Assembly (NCBI RefSeq): GCF_902729445.1
Contig: NZ_CACVCE010000001.1
Span: forward strand, 248,001 to 312,000
Direction: 5' to 3'
Source of the DNA: Magnetospirillum sp902729445
GTDB taxonomy: Bacteria; Pseudomonadota; Alphaproteobacteria; Rhodospirillales; Magnetospirillaceae
Length of the DNA: 64,000 nt
Shown: piece after piece, positions 28,001 to 39,829 of the stretch
How the letters are laid out: each line of letters starts with the position of its first letter
Position numbering within the stretch: the stretch's first letter is position 1
Notes under the pieces: generated by a model
Databases searched by the model: none
Seen by the model: only the letters and a program-made list of their open reading frames with translations
Told to the model about the DNA's origin: nothing
Position numbers and translations under genes: made by a program

Positions 28001-31000
28001 TCGTCGTCATTCAGGCCGAAGGTCAGGTTGGCGCCGGTATCGGCGGCCAGATCGACCACCTCGCCGGGATAGGCCGAGATGGTGCTGTCATCCACCGTGA
28101 AGGTCGGCTGATCGACATCGGGCGAGATCGCCACCTTGCCGTTGACCACCCGCGTCGCGGTCGAGCCGTCGATATCGGTCGCCGTCACCGTCAGCTTGAT
28201 GGGGATGTCGTTGGACCAGTCGGCCGGCACGCCGTACAGCTTCATCGCCGACAGGCTGCCGGAATCGTTGGCCAGGCCGTTGGCGGTATTGTCGGTGAAA
28301 TGGCTGGCCAGGTTCAACTGGCCGGCACCGGGGGTTTCCGACAGGCTGATGGTGATGTGGCCGTTGATCGCGGTATAGGTCTGGCCGCCGAAGGTCAGCG
28401 ACACGCCGTTCGGATCGATGCCGCCCAGCAGGCTGGTGTCGAGGTCGATGACCAGGGCGCTGACATGCTCGACGCCGCCGGTGGTGTCGGCGACCGAGGC
28501 CGAGACGTTGATGGCGATGCCGTTGTCGGTGGCCCCCGAGCGCCACGAATCCTCGGCGACCGATGCGCCGATCGAGCCGTTCGGAATGTCGGCATCGGCA
28601 TCGACCGCCACCCGCAGCGTCCGCTCCTGGCCCAGCGAATGGCCATCATCCTCGGTGGTGATCAGGTCCAGCTTGACGTCGAAGGTCCCGGCATAATTGG
28701 AAGGCGCGCGGAAACGCACGTCGCCCAGATGGCTGGGATCGACCGACCATTTGTCGGCGCCGATATATTTCAGGTAGGACTCGCCGCCATTGGCCATCTC
28801 GATCGAGATGTCGGCCGGCACGTTCTTGATGACGATGGACAGCGTTTCGGAATTGTCGATGTCCAGCGTGCCGTAATCGCCGAAGCCGGGATCGATCAGC
28901 GCCCCCGAGCCCGAGCCCGAGGCGGTGCCGTGGGCGTCGGTGATCTTGTCCTCGATGCCGACGGCCGAAAGGATCTGGCGCCCGTTGGCATCCAGCACCG
29001 GCTGGCCGGCGCCGTTGGTCAACAGGTGCTCGGCCGGGATTTCCGGCCCGTCCGAGATGCCCTTGACGATGACCCGCAGGGTCTGAATGTTCTCGGCGAT
29101 GTCGAGGTTCGAGCCCTCGGTCGAGCGCGCCGTGACGGTGATATTGCCATCGACGTTGGAATCGTGCTTGGGCACGAAATAGACGTTGCCGATCTGGGCG
29201 GGGGTCAGCATCCAGGTGGTGCCGTTGGCGTCGGCATAGGGCTGGTTGTTGCCGTCGAACGACACCAAGGTCCCGGCCAGGCCGCCGGCCGAGGTCTGCA
29301 AGGTGCCGCCGTCGGGCAGGTTCGAGATGAAATAGCTCAGGCTTTCCGAGCCGTCGGTGTCGGTCAGCGCCGCCTTGATCTCCAGCTTGACGCGGGCATC
29401 CTCGTCGACGCGGGCGTGGGACAATTGCAGGGTCGGGGTGTCGGCGTCGGCGTTCACCACCACCTGGAAGCTGACCTGGCTGGTCGCCTCGGCCACCGCC
29501 AACTGGCTGCCGGTGGCGGCTTCCAGCGTCCAGGCGTGGAACTCCATCTGCACGTTGGCCGCCGACAGATGATGGCTGTCGGCCGGCGCCGTCACCACCA
29601 CCTGGTCCAGCTTGGCGGTATCGAGCTGCCACTTGCCGCCGCCCAGGCTGGTGGCGGCGCTATACTGGCCGGACCCGTTGACATAGCCGATCTCCCAGCC
29701 GTCATCGACGCTCCACAGTTCGGCCTTGGACAGGCTTTCCGAACCGTCCAGGTCGACCCGCAAAGCCGACAGATCCAGGTCGATGCGGGTGTCTTCGGTG
29801 CCGGTCACCACGCCGTTGACGGCGTTGCCGACCGCCACCACCGGGGCATCGGCCACCGCCTTGACCACCAGGGTCTGGTTGGGGGTGGTGTAGGTGTTCC
29901 GGGTGCCGCCGCTATCCTCGCTGGTGACGCGGATCTTGTAGATCAGGTCGGTGTCGGAATGCTCGACATTGTCGAACTTGACGCCGTCCAGGCGGAACTT
30001 GACCGGCACGCCGGCCACCGTCTGGGTGGTGGTCAGCGACGCCACCGGGAAGGAATAGACATAGTTGGTGCCGTCGTCGGTGAAGGACAGCGGCGTGCCG
30101 GCCGCGTCGGTCAACTGTCCGTGGGCGGTGGCCTTGGGGATCAGGATGTCCACCGTGCCGGCCAGATGCTCCGACCCGTCCTGGTCGTTCAGGGTGAATT
30201 GCGGGTTGAAGGCGATGGCCACATCCTCGTTGCCGGCCGACAGGGTGCCGACGGTGGTGCTGTCGGCCACCGGGGTCACCTTCAAGGTCAAGGTCATCGG
30301 GTCGGACACGGTCTCGGTCGCGCGGGTCAGGCCGGTGCCGGTCAGCGCCGAGGTGTTGGCGGCATAGTCGCCCTCGCGCGCCACGGTGCGGATGTCGAAA
30401 TGGATGGTGTCGCCGTCGGTGGCGGAAGACCAGTTGGCCTTGCCGCCGACATAGACCTTGCCGGCGAAGACGTCGGCCGCCGACACCTCCCAATAGCCCG
30501 AGGCGGGCAGGGCGACGTACTCGCCGGTGGCGATGGTCGTATCCGGGCTGATGGCCAGGCGGGTGCCGGTCTCGGTCGGGTAGATGCGGAACAGGGTCAG
30601 GGTTTCCGATCCGTCCGCCGAAATCGCCGTGGCGGCGCTGGTGGCCAGGGCGCTGCCGGCCTCGCCCAGGGTGCCGCTGACCGGGTCGTAACCCGCCAGC
30701 ACCGAGCGCAGTTGGAACATGGTATCTTCGTTGATGATCTGGGTGTCGGCATCGACCCGCACAGTGGGCTTGTCGGCATCGCCGAACACCGTGACGGTGG
30801 CGTTGGCGGTGGTCACCGCGATCTTGCCCGAGGCTGGCGTGCCGGCGGCGTTCTCGACCGCCACCGACTTGACGGTGATGGTGAAGTCGGCGTCGGAATC
30901 GGTGGGAAGGTTGGTGACCTTCAGGCCGGCCAGATCGCCGCTCGCCAGCTTCCAGGTGCCGGCGGGAATGATGGTGGTGCCGTCGGCCAGGGTCTCGTCG

Positions 31001-34000
31001 GCGGCCAGCAAGGTGCCGGCCGACAGGCTGGCCCCGGCGGGAATGCCGGAAACATAGATCGCGGCGATGGATTCCGAGCCGTCAGTGTCGGTCAGCGCGG
31101 TCGAGATGGAGAGCGCCGCCCACTTGTCCTCGACGCCAACGCCAGACACCGAAAGTGTGGGGGCGTCGGCCACCGGGTTGACCTTCAGGGTCAAGGTGGC
31201 GGGATCGCTGACATTCTCGGTCAGGCGCGAGAGGCCGGTGCCGGACAGCGACGACGTGTTGGCGGCAAAGTCGCTCTCGCGGACCACGGTGCGGACGTCG
31301 AAATGAATGGTGTCGCCATCGGTGGCGGCCGACCAATTGGCCTTGCCGCCGACATAGACCTTGCCGGCGAACACATCGGCCGACGAAACCTCCCAATAGC
31401 CGGACGCCGGCAGGGTCTGGTACTCGCCGGCCGAGATGGTCGAATCGGCGCTGATCGCCAGCCGGGTGCCGGTCTCGGTCGGATAGATGCGGAACAAGGT
31501 GACGGTTTCCGAGCCGTCGGCCGACACCGCGCTGGCGGCACTGGTGCCATAGGCGCTGCCGGTCTCGCCGGACTTGGCGGTGGCCGGGTCGTAGCCGGGC
31601 AGCACGCTGCGCAGCTGGAACATCGAATCTTCGTTGATGATTTGGGTGTCGGGATCGACCCAGGTCACCGGCTTGTCGGCGTCGGCGAAGATGGTGGCGT
31701 TGAAGGTCGAGGTGCTGATCGCCACCTTGGCGGCCACCTGGCCGTCGCTGGCCTGCTCGGTGGCCACCGAGCGCACGGTGATCTGGAAGTCGCTGTCGCT
31801 GTCGGTCGGTAGGTTGGCGATCTTCAGGCCGGACAGTTCGCCCGCATTCAGCTTCCACGAGCCGGCGGGAATGGTGCTGCCGTCGGCCAGAATCTCGCCG
31901 CCGGCCAGATAGGTGCCGGCCGACAAGGTGGTGCCGGGGGGCAGGCTGCTGACATAGACCGCCAGGGTCTCGGACCCGTCGGTATCGGCGAGCGCGGTGG
32001 TGATGTTGAGCGCCGCCCACTTGTCCTCGACGCCGACCGCCGAGGCCGACAGGGTCGGCGCGTCGGCCGCCGCCTTGATGGTGACGCTGATCGGCACCAC
32101 GACGTCGGACGTATCGGGGGCCACCGGATCGGTGATGGCGGTGGCGCGGTCGATGCCGCCGGAATCGGTGGCGGCATCGGCGTCGCGGTCGACGGCGACG
32201 GCGCGCAGATTCAGGGCGATGTCGGCATCGGCATTGGTGTCGGTCCAGCGCACCTTGACGTTGGCAAGGTTGCCGGTGACCTCGTAGCCGGTGTGGCTTT
32301 GGCCGTCCGAGCCGGTATAGGTGACCTGGGTGAAGGATCCGCCATTATCGACCCGGGCCAGTTCGGCCCCGGTCGGCAGATCCNGGCGAGCGCGGTGGTG
32401 ATGTTGAGCGCCGCCCACTTGTCCTCGACGCCGACCGCCGAGGCCGACAGGGTCGGCGCGTCGGCCGCCGCCTTGATGGTGACGCTGATCGGCACCACGA
32501 CGTCGGACGTATCGGGGGCCACCGGATCGGTGATGGCGGTGGCGCGGTCGATGCCGCCGGAATCGGTGGCGGCATCGGCGTCGCGGTCGACGGCGACGGC
32601 GCGCAGATTCAGGGCGATGTCGGCATCGGCATTGGTGTCGGTCCAGCGCACCTTGACGTTGGCAAGGTTGCCGGTGACCTCGTAGCCGGTGTGGCTTTGG
32701 CCGTCCGAGCCGGTATAGGTGACCTGGGTGAAGGATCCGCCATTATCGACCCGGGCCAGTTCGGCCCCGGTCGGCAGATCCTCGATGAAGACGCGCAGGG
32801 TTTCGTTGCCGTCGGCGGCGTTGACGTTGGCCGACAAGGCCAAGGTGGTCCACTGGCCCTCGGTGCCGGTACCGGAACCGGCGGCCGACGGATCGACGAT
32901 GCCGACATCGACCATGGCGGTGACCGGGCCGTTGATGGCCATGTCGCCGTTCCGGGTCTCGGCGGTGGTCGACCACACCCGGAAGGTCATGTCGTCGGAA
33001 TAATTGGCCGGCGGGGTGACGGTCAGGCTGGGCAGGTCGGCGGGGGCCACCTTCAAGGCGCCGGCCGGAATGGTGATGCCATCGACGGTGACGGCCTGGG
33101 TGGTGACGGTGCCGTGGTTGAAGACGGCGCCGGCCGGGAAGTCGGCGACATAGACCCACTGGGTCTCGGACCCGTCCAGATCGACCAGCGAGGCGGAAAT
33201 ATCGACGGCGATGGCGGTGTTTTCCATGCCGTAGGTCCGCCCGGCCGCCAGGTCGGGGATGTCGGCGATGGCCTCCACCGTCACCGAGCCGGTGGCGGTC
33301 AGCACGCGCGCGACACCGGTCTGGGTGTCATAGGCCGGCACGTTGATGGTGTAGGTGGCGTCCTCGGCCAGATGGGTGGCGGGGAAGAACTTGAGCCCGG
33401 CCAGCGTCCACTGGTTGGCATTGGCGCCCGACTGCTCGAAGGCCGAGCCGGGGATGGCCCAGCTATAGGCGCCGTCGCCGCCGATGGTGGGGGCGATGGT
33501 GGTGGTGACCCCGTTCAGCGTCAGCTCGAAATGGCCGCTGGTCATGTCGGGATCGGACGAGACGATGGTGACCGTGCCGTTGGGATCGGGCCGTTCCGAG
33601 AAGTCGGTGTCGGTGAAGGTGGCGACCGGGTCGATGGTGATGCCGCCCGCCTGATCCTCGTTGCCGGCATTGGCATCGACCAGGGTGGCGGTGTCGGCGA
33701 CCGGATCGATGACCAGGGTCAGCCGGTCCCAGGCACTGGTCGCCTGGCCGTCGCGGGTCAGGCCGGGATTGGCCGCCTGCAGGGCATCGTCGGTGGAATC
33801 GTTGGCTTCGGTGGCGATGGTGCGGATGTCGAAATGGATGGAATCGGCATTGCTGGCAGACGCCCAGTCGGCCGGGCCGCCGACCCGGACCTGGCCGCCG
33901 AACACCTGGGCGGCCGAGACCGTCCACACCCCGCCCGACAGGGCCAGGTCGGACCAGGTGCCGGTGCCGGCATCATAGGTCTGCAGGCGAAGGCCGATGG

Positions 34001-36236
34001 CCTCGACCGGATCGATCTGGAAGGTCAGGCTTTCCGATCCGTCCGGGCTGGCGGTCTGGCCGTCGGTGGCGCCCAGTTCGCCCAAGGAACCGGTCACGGC
34101 ATAGCCGCCGTCTTCAAGCACGGTGCGCAGATTGTAGAAGCCGTCCTCGGCCACATGCTTGGCCGGCTCGTCCACCGCCACGATGGGGGCGTCGGCGTCG
34201 GACAGCACCTTGACGGTGATGGTGCTGGTGGTGCTGGCGGTCTTGACCGCCAATTGGTCGCCGGTGGCCGCCTCGGTGGTGGTGGCGGTGATGGTCAGGT
34301 TGAAGTCGGCATCGCTGTCTTGCGGCGGCTTGAATTGCAGGCCGGTCAACTGGGCCGGAGTCAGGCTCCAGGTGCCGGGGCTGGTCTCGGTGCCGACATT
34401 CAAGGAAAAGCCGGCCGGCCCGGCCACGGTGATCGCCAGGCTTTCCGAGCCGTCGGCATCGACCAGGGCCGAATTGATGGTCAACGCGTGCCACTGATCC
34501 TCGACGCCGATGGCCGAGGCCGACAGGGTCGGCGCGTCGGCTACCGCGCGGATGATGGCGGTGACCGGCACGGTGACGGCATTGACGTCGGGCGCGCCGG
34601 CCTGAACGGCGGCCGAATCGCTGTCGGTGTCGCCGTCGCGGACGGTGGCGGTCAGATTGAAATTGATGTCGGCATCGGTGTGGGCTGGATTGGTCCAGCG
34701 CACCTTCAGATTATCCAGATCGGTCAGGGCGATGGCATAGGCGCCGTTTTGGTCAGGGACCAGCACGGTGCCGTCGCGGGTCGCCAATTGGGCGTCGGCC
34801 GGCAGGTCGGTCAGGGCGACGGTCAGCACCTCGGTCCCGTCGGGCAGGTTGACCGAGGCGCCCAGGTCCAGCAGCGCCCAATCGTCTTCATCGCCGACGC
34901 CCGAGCCCGAGGCAGAAGGCGCCACGATGCCGACATCGACCTGGATGGTCAGCGGGTCGGAAATGGCCTGGTCGCCATTGGGGGTCTCGGTGCTGATGCC
35001 GCGCACGGTCAGGGTGAAGTCATGGCTGTCGTTGGTGGGCGGCAGCACCTTCAGGTCGGCGATGTCGGCGGCATCGACCAGAACCGAGCCGGCCGGAAGG
35101 GTGATGCCGTCGATCACCACCGGGCTGGTCAGCACGGTGCCGTGATTCAACTGGGCGCCGTCGGGCAGGCCGGTGACATAGATCTGCTGGTATTCCGAGC
35201 CGTCCTGGTCTTTCGAGGTCAGGTCGATGTCCAGGTCTTGCCACTGGTTTTCCATGCCGAAGGTGTCTTCGACGGCGATGACCGGAATGTCGGCCACCGC
35301 CTCGATATGGACCGGCACGTCCAGGGTGGTGGCGGCGGTGGTCGATGGATCGGCGGCGGTGGCGGTGACCCGCAGGGTGAAGTCGCCCGAGAAGTCGGAA
35401 TCGTCGTCGGAATCCGTGTTCTTCAGATAGATGTCGGCCAAATCGAGCGCGGTGGGGTTGTCCAGCACCCAGCTGTCGCCGTCACGGATGCCGATCGGAT
35501 TGCCGTTCGAATTGACGATCTCGAAATCGGTGGGAATGCCGGAAATCTCGATCCGGGAAAAGACGTCGCCCGAGCCATCGGTATCGTTGGTATCGACCGT
35601 GAATTTCAGCTGGGTCAGTTGGTCCTCGGTGCCGTTGGCCACGGTTTCCAGCGTCAGGGTCGGCGCCTGGGCGATGCCTGGCAAAACCTCGACGGGATCG
35701 GTGACCGGCAGCGGTTCGACCGGCAGAAGCGGCGCCGCAGAGGTCTCGGCCGGGGCGGGGGCGGGGTCCTCGTCACCGACGTCCGGGTCGGCCGGCGGCG
35801 GCGCGTCGGTCGGGCGCTCTTCCTCGCGCGGGGCGGCCTCGAGGGCGGGGCGGGCCTCCTCGGCGGAATCGGCCTCGGCCTCCTGCGGGAAGGCCGGGAA
35901 CGGGTTCGAGAATTGCGCCTCGACCTGATTGTCGGGCTCGCTGGGGGCGTAGGGTTCGGGGACCACCTGGTCGCCGACCGGAATGGCGCCCTCTTCGGCC
36001 GGGGCGCCGGCCACCATCTTCTCGAAGGTCTCGCGTCCGGCGCTCTGGACGTTGGCGAAGGCCTTGACGTCCTCGCCCTCGACCTCGTCGGTGTTGGTCA
36101 GTTCCTGTTCCTGGGCGTCTTCCAGGCCGTCCAGGCCCTTGCCGTCCAAGTGCAGCGCGTCCAGCGTCGCGACATTTTCGGTGCCGCCGGATTCCGGGCT
36201 TTGGCTCTCGGTCTGGTTCAGGTTGTCTTCAGCCAT
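25009..36236 (-). CDS. Giant cadherin-like repeat adhesin, T1SS substrate (split by assembly join)
   Basis: One gene printed as two overlapping frames (32385-36236 and 25009 to about 32418) because of an ambiguous base and a 397-base duplication at 31987-32781. Merging the duplication gives 3609 codons without a stop. The first 190 residues are acidic and Pro-rich with no Sec signal. About two dozen beta-sandwich repeats of roughly 150 residues follow, marked by ED near the start (GVEDKWAALNI) and by DTDGSESL-type motifs, as in VCBS/cadherin-like RTX adhesins. The C-terminus (INGDSLFISPEDGG ... FEDHHTVAFNHLEKLGA) looks like a T1SS end. A GGGAGGG ribosome site precedes the ATG. It lies directly downstream of its presumed exporter genes. 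Predicted role: cell-surface attachment or biofilm. No LapG-type cleavage site was recognised. Confidence 0.85.
30240..32030 (-). repeat. Two tandem ~0.9-kb modules inside the adhesin
   Basis: Two near-identical double-domain modules of about 300 residues. Each runs from GVEDKWAAL through DTQIINED.MFQLRSVL, GSETxTLFRIYPTETGTRLAIS and YVGGKANWS to PVAD. The DNA anchor at 32018-32034 recurs at 31121-31137 (897 bases apart), and one at 31351 recurs at 30448 (903 apart). A diverged third relative lies near 33650-34200. Confidence 0.85.
31987..32383. repeat. 397-bp exact duplication, left copy (contig end)
   Basis: Identical, base for base where I compared, to 32385-32781, with an offset of 398. 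It ends at the ambiguous base 32384. This copy is in frame with the downstream part of the adhesin. Confidence 0.92.
32384..32384. other. Ambiguous base marking an assembly join
   Basis: The only non-ACGT character in the window. It sits precisely between a sequence suffix and an identical prefix, as expected where two overlapping contigs were placed end to end. Confidence 0.93.
32385..32781. repeat. 397-bp exact duplication, right copy (contig start)
   Basis: Second copy of 31987-32383, in frame with the N-terminal part of the adhesin. Codon 1284 of the adhesin ends exactly at 32385, and codon 1285 continues at 31986 if the duplicate is removed. Confidence 0.92.
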
Positions 36237-36275
36237 GTTTCCCTCCCACGGGCCCCAAAAGGCACAATCGTTCGA

Positions 36276-37640
36276 TCACCGTTCGCGGAATGCCTGCGAG
36301 AACGATTGTTGCAACGGTTTCAACAGGTACTGCAGCAAGGTCTTGTCGCCGGTGATGATGTCGGCTTGCACGGTCATGCCCGGCAGGATGCGGTTCTCGC
36401 CGGGATTGTGGCCGACCCAGGGATGGGGGATTTCGACCCAGCCCTTGTAATAAGGCGCGTTGTCCTTTTCATCGACATAGGTGGTCGCCGAAATGTCCTT
36501 CAACCGGCCCTCGATGCTGCCGAAGCGGACGAAATCGTAGGACGCCACCTTGACGATGACCTTTTGGCCCTGGTGCAGGTGGCCGACATCGCGGGTGCTG
36601 ATCTTGGTCTCGATCAGCAGATTGTCATCGACCGGCACGATTTCCATCAGCATGCCGCCGGCCGGCACCACCGCGCCGACGGTCTTGGCCTTGAGGTTCT
36701 GGACATAGCCCTTGACCGGCGACACCACTTCCAGGCGGTTGACCCGGTCGCTCAGGCGGCCCAGCGATTCCTCGACCTGGGCCAGCTCGGCGCTGACCGT
36801 GCCCAACTCGCCGCGGGCGTCCTGGCGCTGGTTGTTGTCGAGGTCGGCGATGCGGCGGTTCAGCTCTTCCAGCGACTTGGCGGCGGTGCCTTCCTGGCCC
36901 TTCAGTCGCGACAGCTCGCTTTCGATGGCGGCGCGCTGGCGGCGCACGGCGTAATAATCGACCTTGCTGGAATGGCCGGCGGCGAACAGGGTCTCGCGCA
37001 TGCCGACTTCCTCGGTGACCAGGGTCAGCTGTTCCGTCACCGATTTCTGCTGCTGCTGCGCCGCGCGGATTTCCTCGCGCTTTTGCTGGATCTGTTCCTC
37101 GAACACCTTGCGCTGCGACACCCAGCGATCGGAATTGGCGGCCAGAATGTCCATCTGGTCGGTCACCAGCGGCTGGTACTTGGGCGGAATGTCGGCGAAG
37201 TTGGGCTGGCGGCCCTCGGCATAGGCGCGCAGGCGCTCGACCTTGATCAGCAGGCTCATGCGCCGGCTTTGCGCCTGCTCCAGCTCGGCGGCGGCCTGGA
37301 TGGGGTCAAGCCGCACCAGCACCTGGCCGGCCTCGACCATGGCGCGGTCCTCGACCAGGATTTCGCGCACGATGCCGCCTTCCAGATGCTGGACCACCTG
37401 CACCGACTTGGCCGGCACCGCCGAGCCGAAGGTGACCGCCACCTCGTCCATGCGCATCAGCGCCGACCATACCAGGAAGGCCACCACCACCGCGGTCACG
37501 ATCAGCACCGCCGAGCGCGACACCACCGAGATGCCGGCTTCCTCGACGATGGCGAACTGGGCCAGGTGCCGGATCTGGCGCGAGGCCTTTTCCAGCTTGA
37601 CGGGGGCGGGGGCGAGTTGGGCGTTGGCGGTCATGGTCAC
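36276..37640 (-). CDS. HlyD-family periplasmic adaptor of type I secretion system 2
   Basis: A 454-residue membrane fusion protein. A short cytoplasmic N-terminus is followed by one transmembrane helix (AVLIVTAVVVAFLVWSAL, about 44-62), the half-lipoyl motif VQVVQHLEGGIVREILV, a long coiled coil (about 125-300), and the closing barrel (SPVKGYVQNLKAKTVGAVVP and a C-terminal GMTVQADIITGDKTLLQYLL). It lies 8 bases downstream of the second ABC gene and 39 bases before the adhesin ATG, the usual order exporter-adaptor-substrate. No outer-membrane channel gene accompanies it; the tolC-like gene at 15667-17229 is the nearest candidate. Confidence 0.93.
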   Translation of the reverse strand: MTMTANAQLAPAPVKLEKASRQIRHLAQFAIVEEAGISVVSRSAVLIVTAVVVAFLVWSALMRMDEVAVTFGSAVPAKSVQVVQHLEGGIVREILVEDRAMVEAGQVLVRLDPIQAAAELEQAQSRRMSLLIKVERLRAYAEGRQPNFADIPPKYQPLVTDQMDILAANSDRWVSQRKVFEEQIQQKREEIRAAQQQQKSVTEQLTLVTEEVGMRETLFAAGHSSKVDYYAVRRQRAAIESELSRLKGQEGTAAKSLEELNRRIADLDNNQRQDARGELGTVSAELAQVEESLGRLSDRVNRLEVVSPVKGYVQNLKAKTVGAVVPAGGMLMEIVPVDDNLLIETKISTRDVGHLHQGQKVIVKVASYDFVRFGSIEGRLKDISATTYVDEKDNAPYYKGWVEIPHPWVGHNPGENRILPGMTVQADIITGDKTLLQYLLKPLQQSFSQAFRER

Positions 37641-37648
37641 ATCGCTTT

Positions 37649-39829
37649 TCAGAAGAAGTTCGGCGGCAGGCGGTCAAGCACCTGCTTGGCCGGGCCGTAC
37701 ATGCGCACCTGGCCTTGCACCAGCACCGCCACCTTGTCGGCCAGCTTCAGGTGGCTGGGGCGATGGGTGACCAGGAAGACGGTCGAGTGGGTGCGCATGC
37801 GCTCCAGGGTCAACATGAATTGGCGGTCGGCCATGAAATCCAGGCTGGAAGCCGGTTCGTCGAACAAGGTGATCGGCGCCCGCTTGAGGTAGGCCCGCGC
37901 CAGCGACAGACGCTGGCGGAAGCTGGCCGGCAGCCGGTCGGTGGTGCCGTCGCCCAGCTTGGTGTCGAATTGCTGCGGCAATTCCAGGATTTCGTCCAGC
38001 AGGCCGGCCTCGCCGCAGGCCCAATGCAGTTCCTCCAGCGACGCCTCGGGCCGGGCCAGGCGCAGATTCTGCGCCACCGTGCCGAAATAGATGTCGGGCT
38101 GCTGCGGCACATAGGCGATCAGGCGGCGCAGCTCGATGGCGTCGAGTTGGCGGATGTCGATGTCGTCGATCAGCACGGCGCCGGTCTGCGGCCGGTAAAG
38201 CCCCAGCACCAGCTTCAGCAGCGTCGACTTGCCGGATCCGTTGGGGCCCACCAGCGCCACCACCTCGCCCGGTTCGGCCTGCATGGTCAGGCCCAGGACC
38301 GCCGGGTCGGCGTCGGGGCTGTAGCGCAGCGACACGTTGGACAAGGTGACCCGGCCCTTGAAGTGCGGCACCGCCTGCACCGACGGCGCCAGCACCCGCT
38401 CGGCCTTCAGATGCATCAGGCGGTTGATCTGGGCGACCGAGGCCTGGACCCGTTCCACCTGCGACGCCAGCGAGAAGCCGGTCTGCACCGGGCGCAAGAT
38501 CCACCACACCACGATCATCGTCGCCATCAGGCCGCCGGTGGTCATGTGGCCGGTCATCACCCGCTCGACGCCCCAGCCCAGGGTGAACAGGCCGGCGATC
38601 ACCACCAGGGCCTGCGAGGCGGTGGCGACGATCAGGTTGGCCCGGGCGGTCCGGTGGTTCTTCAGGCAGGCGTCGGCCGACAATTCGCGGAACCGATCGG
38701 ACCAGATGCCGGCGGCACCGGCCTCCTTGATGGCGCGCGGCTTGGACAAGGCCTCGACCAGGAATTCCTGGCGCCGCGACGACGCCCGCGTCGCCGCCGT
38801 CACCCGGGTTTCGACCACCGGCCGGGCGATCACCGCCGTCGCCGCGAACAAGATCAGCGCGGCCAGCGGCACGAAGACCAGCGGCCCGCCGATGATGGCC
38901 ATGGCCACCAGGAACACGACGATGAATGGGGCCTCGGCCAGGGTGGTGGCCAGCGGCCCGGTGAAGAATTCGCGCACCATCTCGAAATCGCGCAGGCGGG
39001 CGATCTGGGCGTTGGAATTGGCCTGCTCGGTATAAGGCGGGGCCAGCAGCATCAGGCGGCGGAACACCGCCAGGCCCAGCAGGTGATCCAGGCGCGCCCC
39101 CATATAGGCGATCATCTTCGAGCGCACCGAGCGGATGGCATAATCGCCGGCCACCGCGATGGCCGAACCGGCCAGCAGCGACACCAGCAGCGGCACCGAC
39201 CCGGTCGGCAGGAACTGGTCGTAGATGGCCATGATGAACAGCGGCGTGACCAGCACCAACAGGTTCGACACCAGACTGGCGCCCAGCATCCGCACGAACA
39301 GCGGGATGAAGCGGCGCAGGGTCGCGCCGACGAAGTTCTTCGGCGCCTCCTCGAATTGCTGGCGCGCATCCTCGTCCAGGGTGCGGAACAGATAGACGCG
39401 ACCGCGCTCGGCGGGCGGCGCGATATGGCGATAGGTGCGGGTGTCGGTGTCGAAGGCGACGATGCCCTCGGGCTCGACGCGGACCAGCACCTCGGCCTTG
39501 CCATGGGGCGGCAGGTACAGGCAGGGCATCAGGCGCGGGTCCATGCGGGCCGGCGCGATGTCGATCGACTGGCTGGAAAAGCCCAGATTGGCCATCACGT
39601 TCAACAGGTCGGTCAGGTCCAATCCGTCGGCGAAATGCGGCAGCGATTCGGCGATGTGGACCAGTTCGCCTTCCCATCCCAGCGCCGACAACAGCGGCAA
39701 CACCGTCGCCGCCAGGTCGGTCACCGCCTCGAACCCGCCCAGGGTGCCGCTGGCCGATTGCTGTTCGTCCAGTTCGACGCGCCGGGGCGGGACGCCCCAG
39801 CCGATGTCGGGGTGAATGTGCGAGATCAT
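37649..39829 (-). CDS. T1SS ABC exporter subunit B with inactive C39-like domain
   Basis: A 726-residue half-transporter. The first about 150 residues match a C39-like domain: a papain-like fold region (FEAVTDLAATVLPLL ... GIVAFDTDTRTY) without a catalytic Cys. In RTX exporters this domain docks substrate. A six-helix membrane domain follows (about 160-440), then the nucleotide-binding domain: Walker A GPNGSGKST, Q-loop YVPQQ, Walker B TLFDEPASSLD and H-loop VTHRPS. The signature motif reads LPASF instead of LSGGQ. Its ATG overlaps the stop of the neighbouring ABC gene (ATGA), so the two are co-translated and probably form a heterodimer. Confidence 0.9.
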   Translation of the reverse strand: MISHIHPDIGWGVPPRRVELDEQQSASGTLGGFEAVTDLAATVLPLLSALGWEGELVHIAESLPHFADGLDLTDLLNVMANLGFSSQSIDIAPARMDPRLMPCLYLPPHGKAEVLVRVEPEGIVAFDTDTRTYRHIAPPAERGRVYLFRTLDEDARQQFEEAPKNFVGATLRRFIPLFVRMLGASLVSNLLVLVTPLFIMAIYDQFLPTGSVPLLVSLLAGSAIAVAGDYAIRSVRSKMIAYMGARLDHLLGLAVFRRLMLLAPPYTEQANSNAQIARLRDFEMVREFFTGPLATTLAEAPFIVVFLVAMAIIGGPLVFVPLAALILFAATAVIARPVVETRVTAATRASSRRQEFLVEALSKPRAIKEAGAAGIWSDRFRELSADACLKNHRTARANLIVATASQALVVIAGLFTLGWGVERVMTGHMTTGGLMATMIVVWWILRPVQTGFSLASQVERVQASVAQINRLMHLKAERVLAPSVQAVPHFKGRVTLSNVSLRYSPDADPAVLGLTMQAEPGEVVALVGPNGSGKSTLLKLVLGLYRPQTGAVLIDDIDIRQLDAIELRRLIAYVPQQPDIYFGTVAQNLRLARPEASLEELHWACGEAGLLDEILELPQQFDTKLGDGTTDRLPASFRQRLSLARAYLKRAPITLFDEPASSLDFMADRQFMLTLERMRTHSTVFLVTHRPSHLKLADKVAVLVQGQVRMYGPAKQVLDRLPPNFF

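Noticed and set aside
32211..32418. Natural frameshift or pseudogene in the adhesin
   Set aside because: The break coincides with an ambiguous base flanked by identical 397-base sequences, and frame and repeat pattern are restored by merging them.
25009..36236. CRISPR-like or satellite repeats
   Set aside because: The repeats are in-frame protein domain repeats of about 150 residues with divergent DNA, not short direct repeats with unique spacers.
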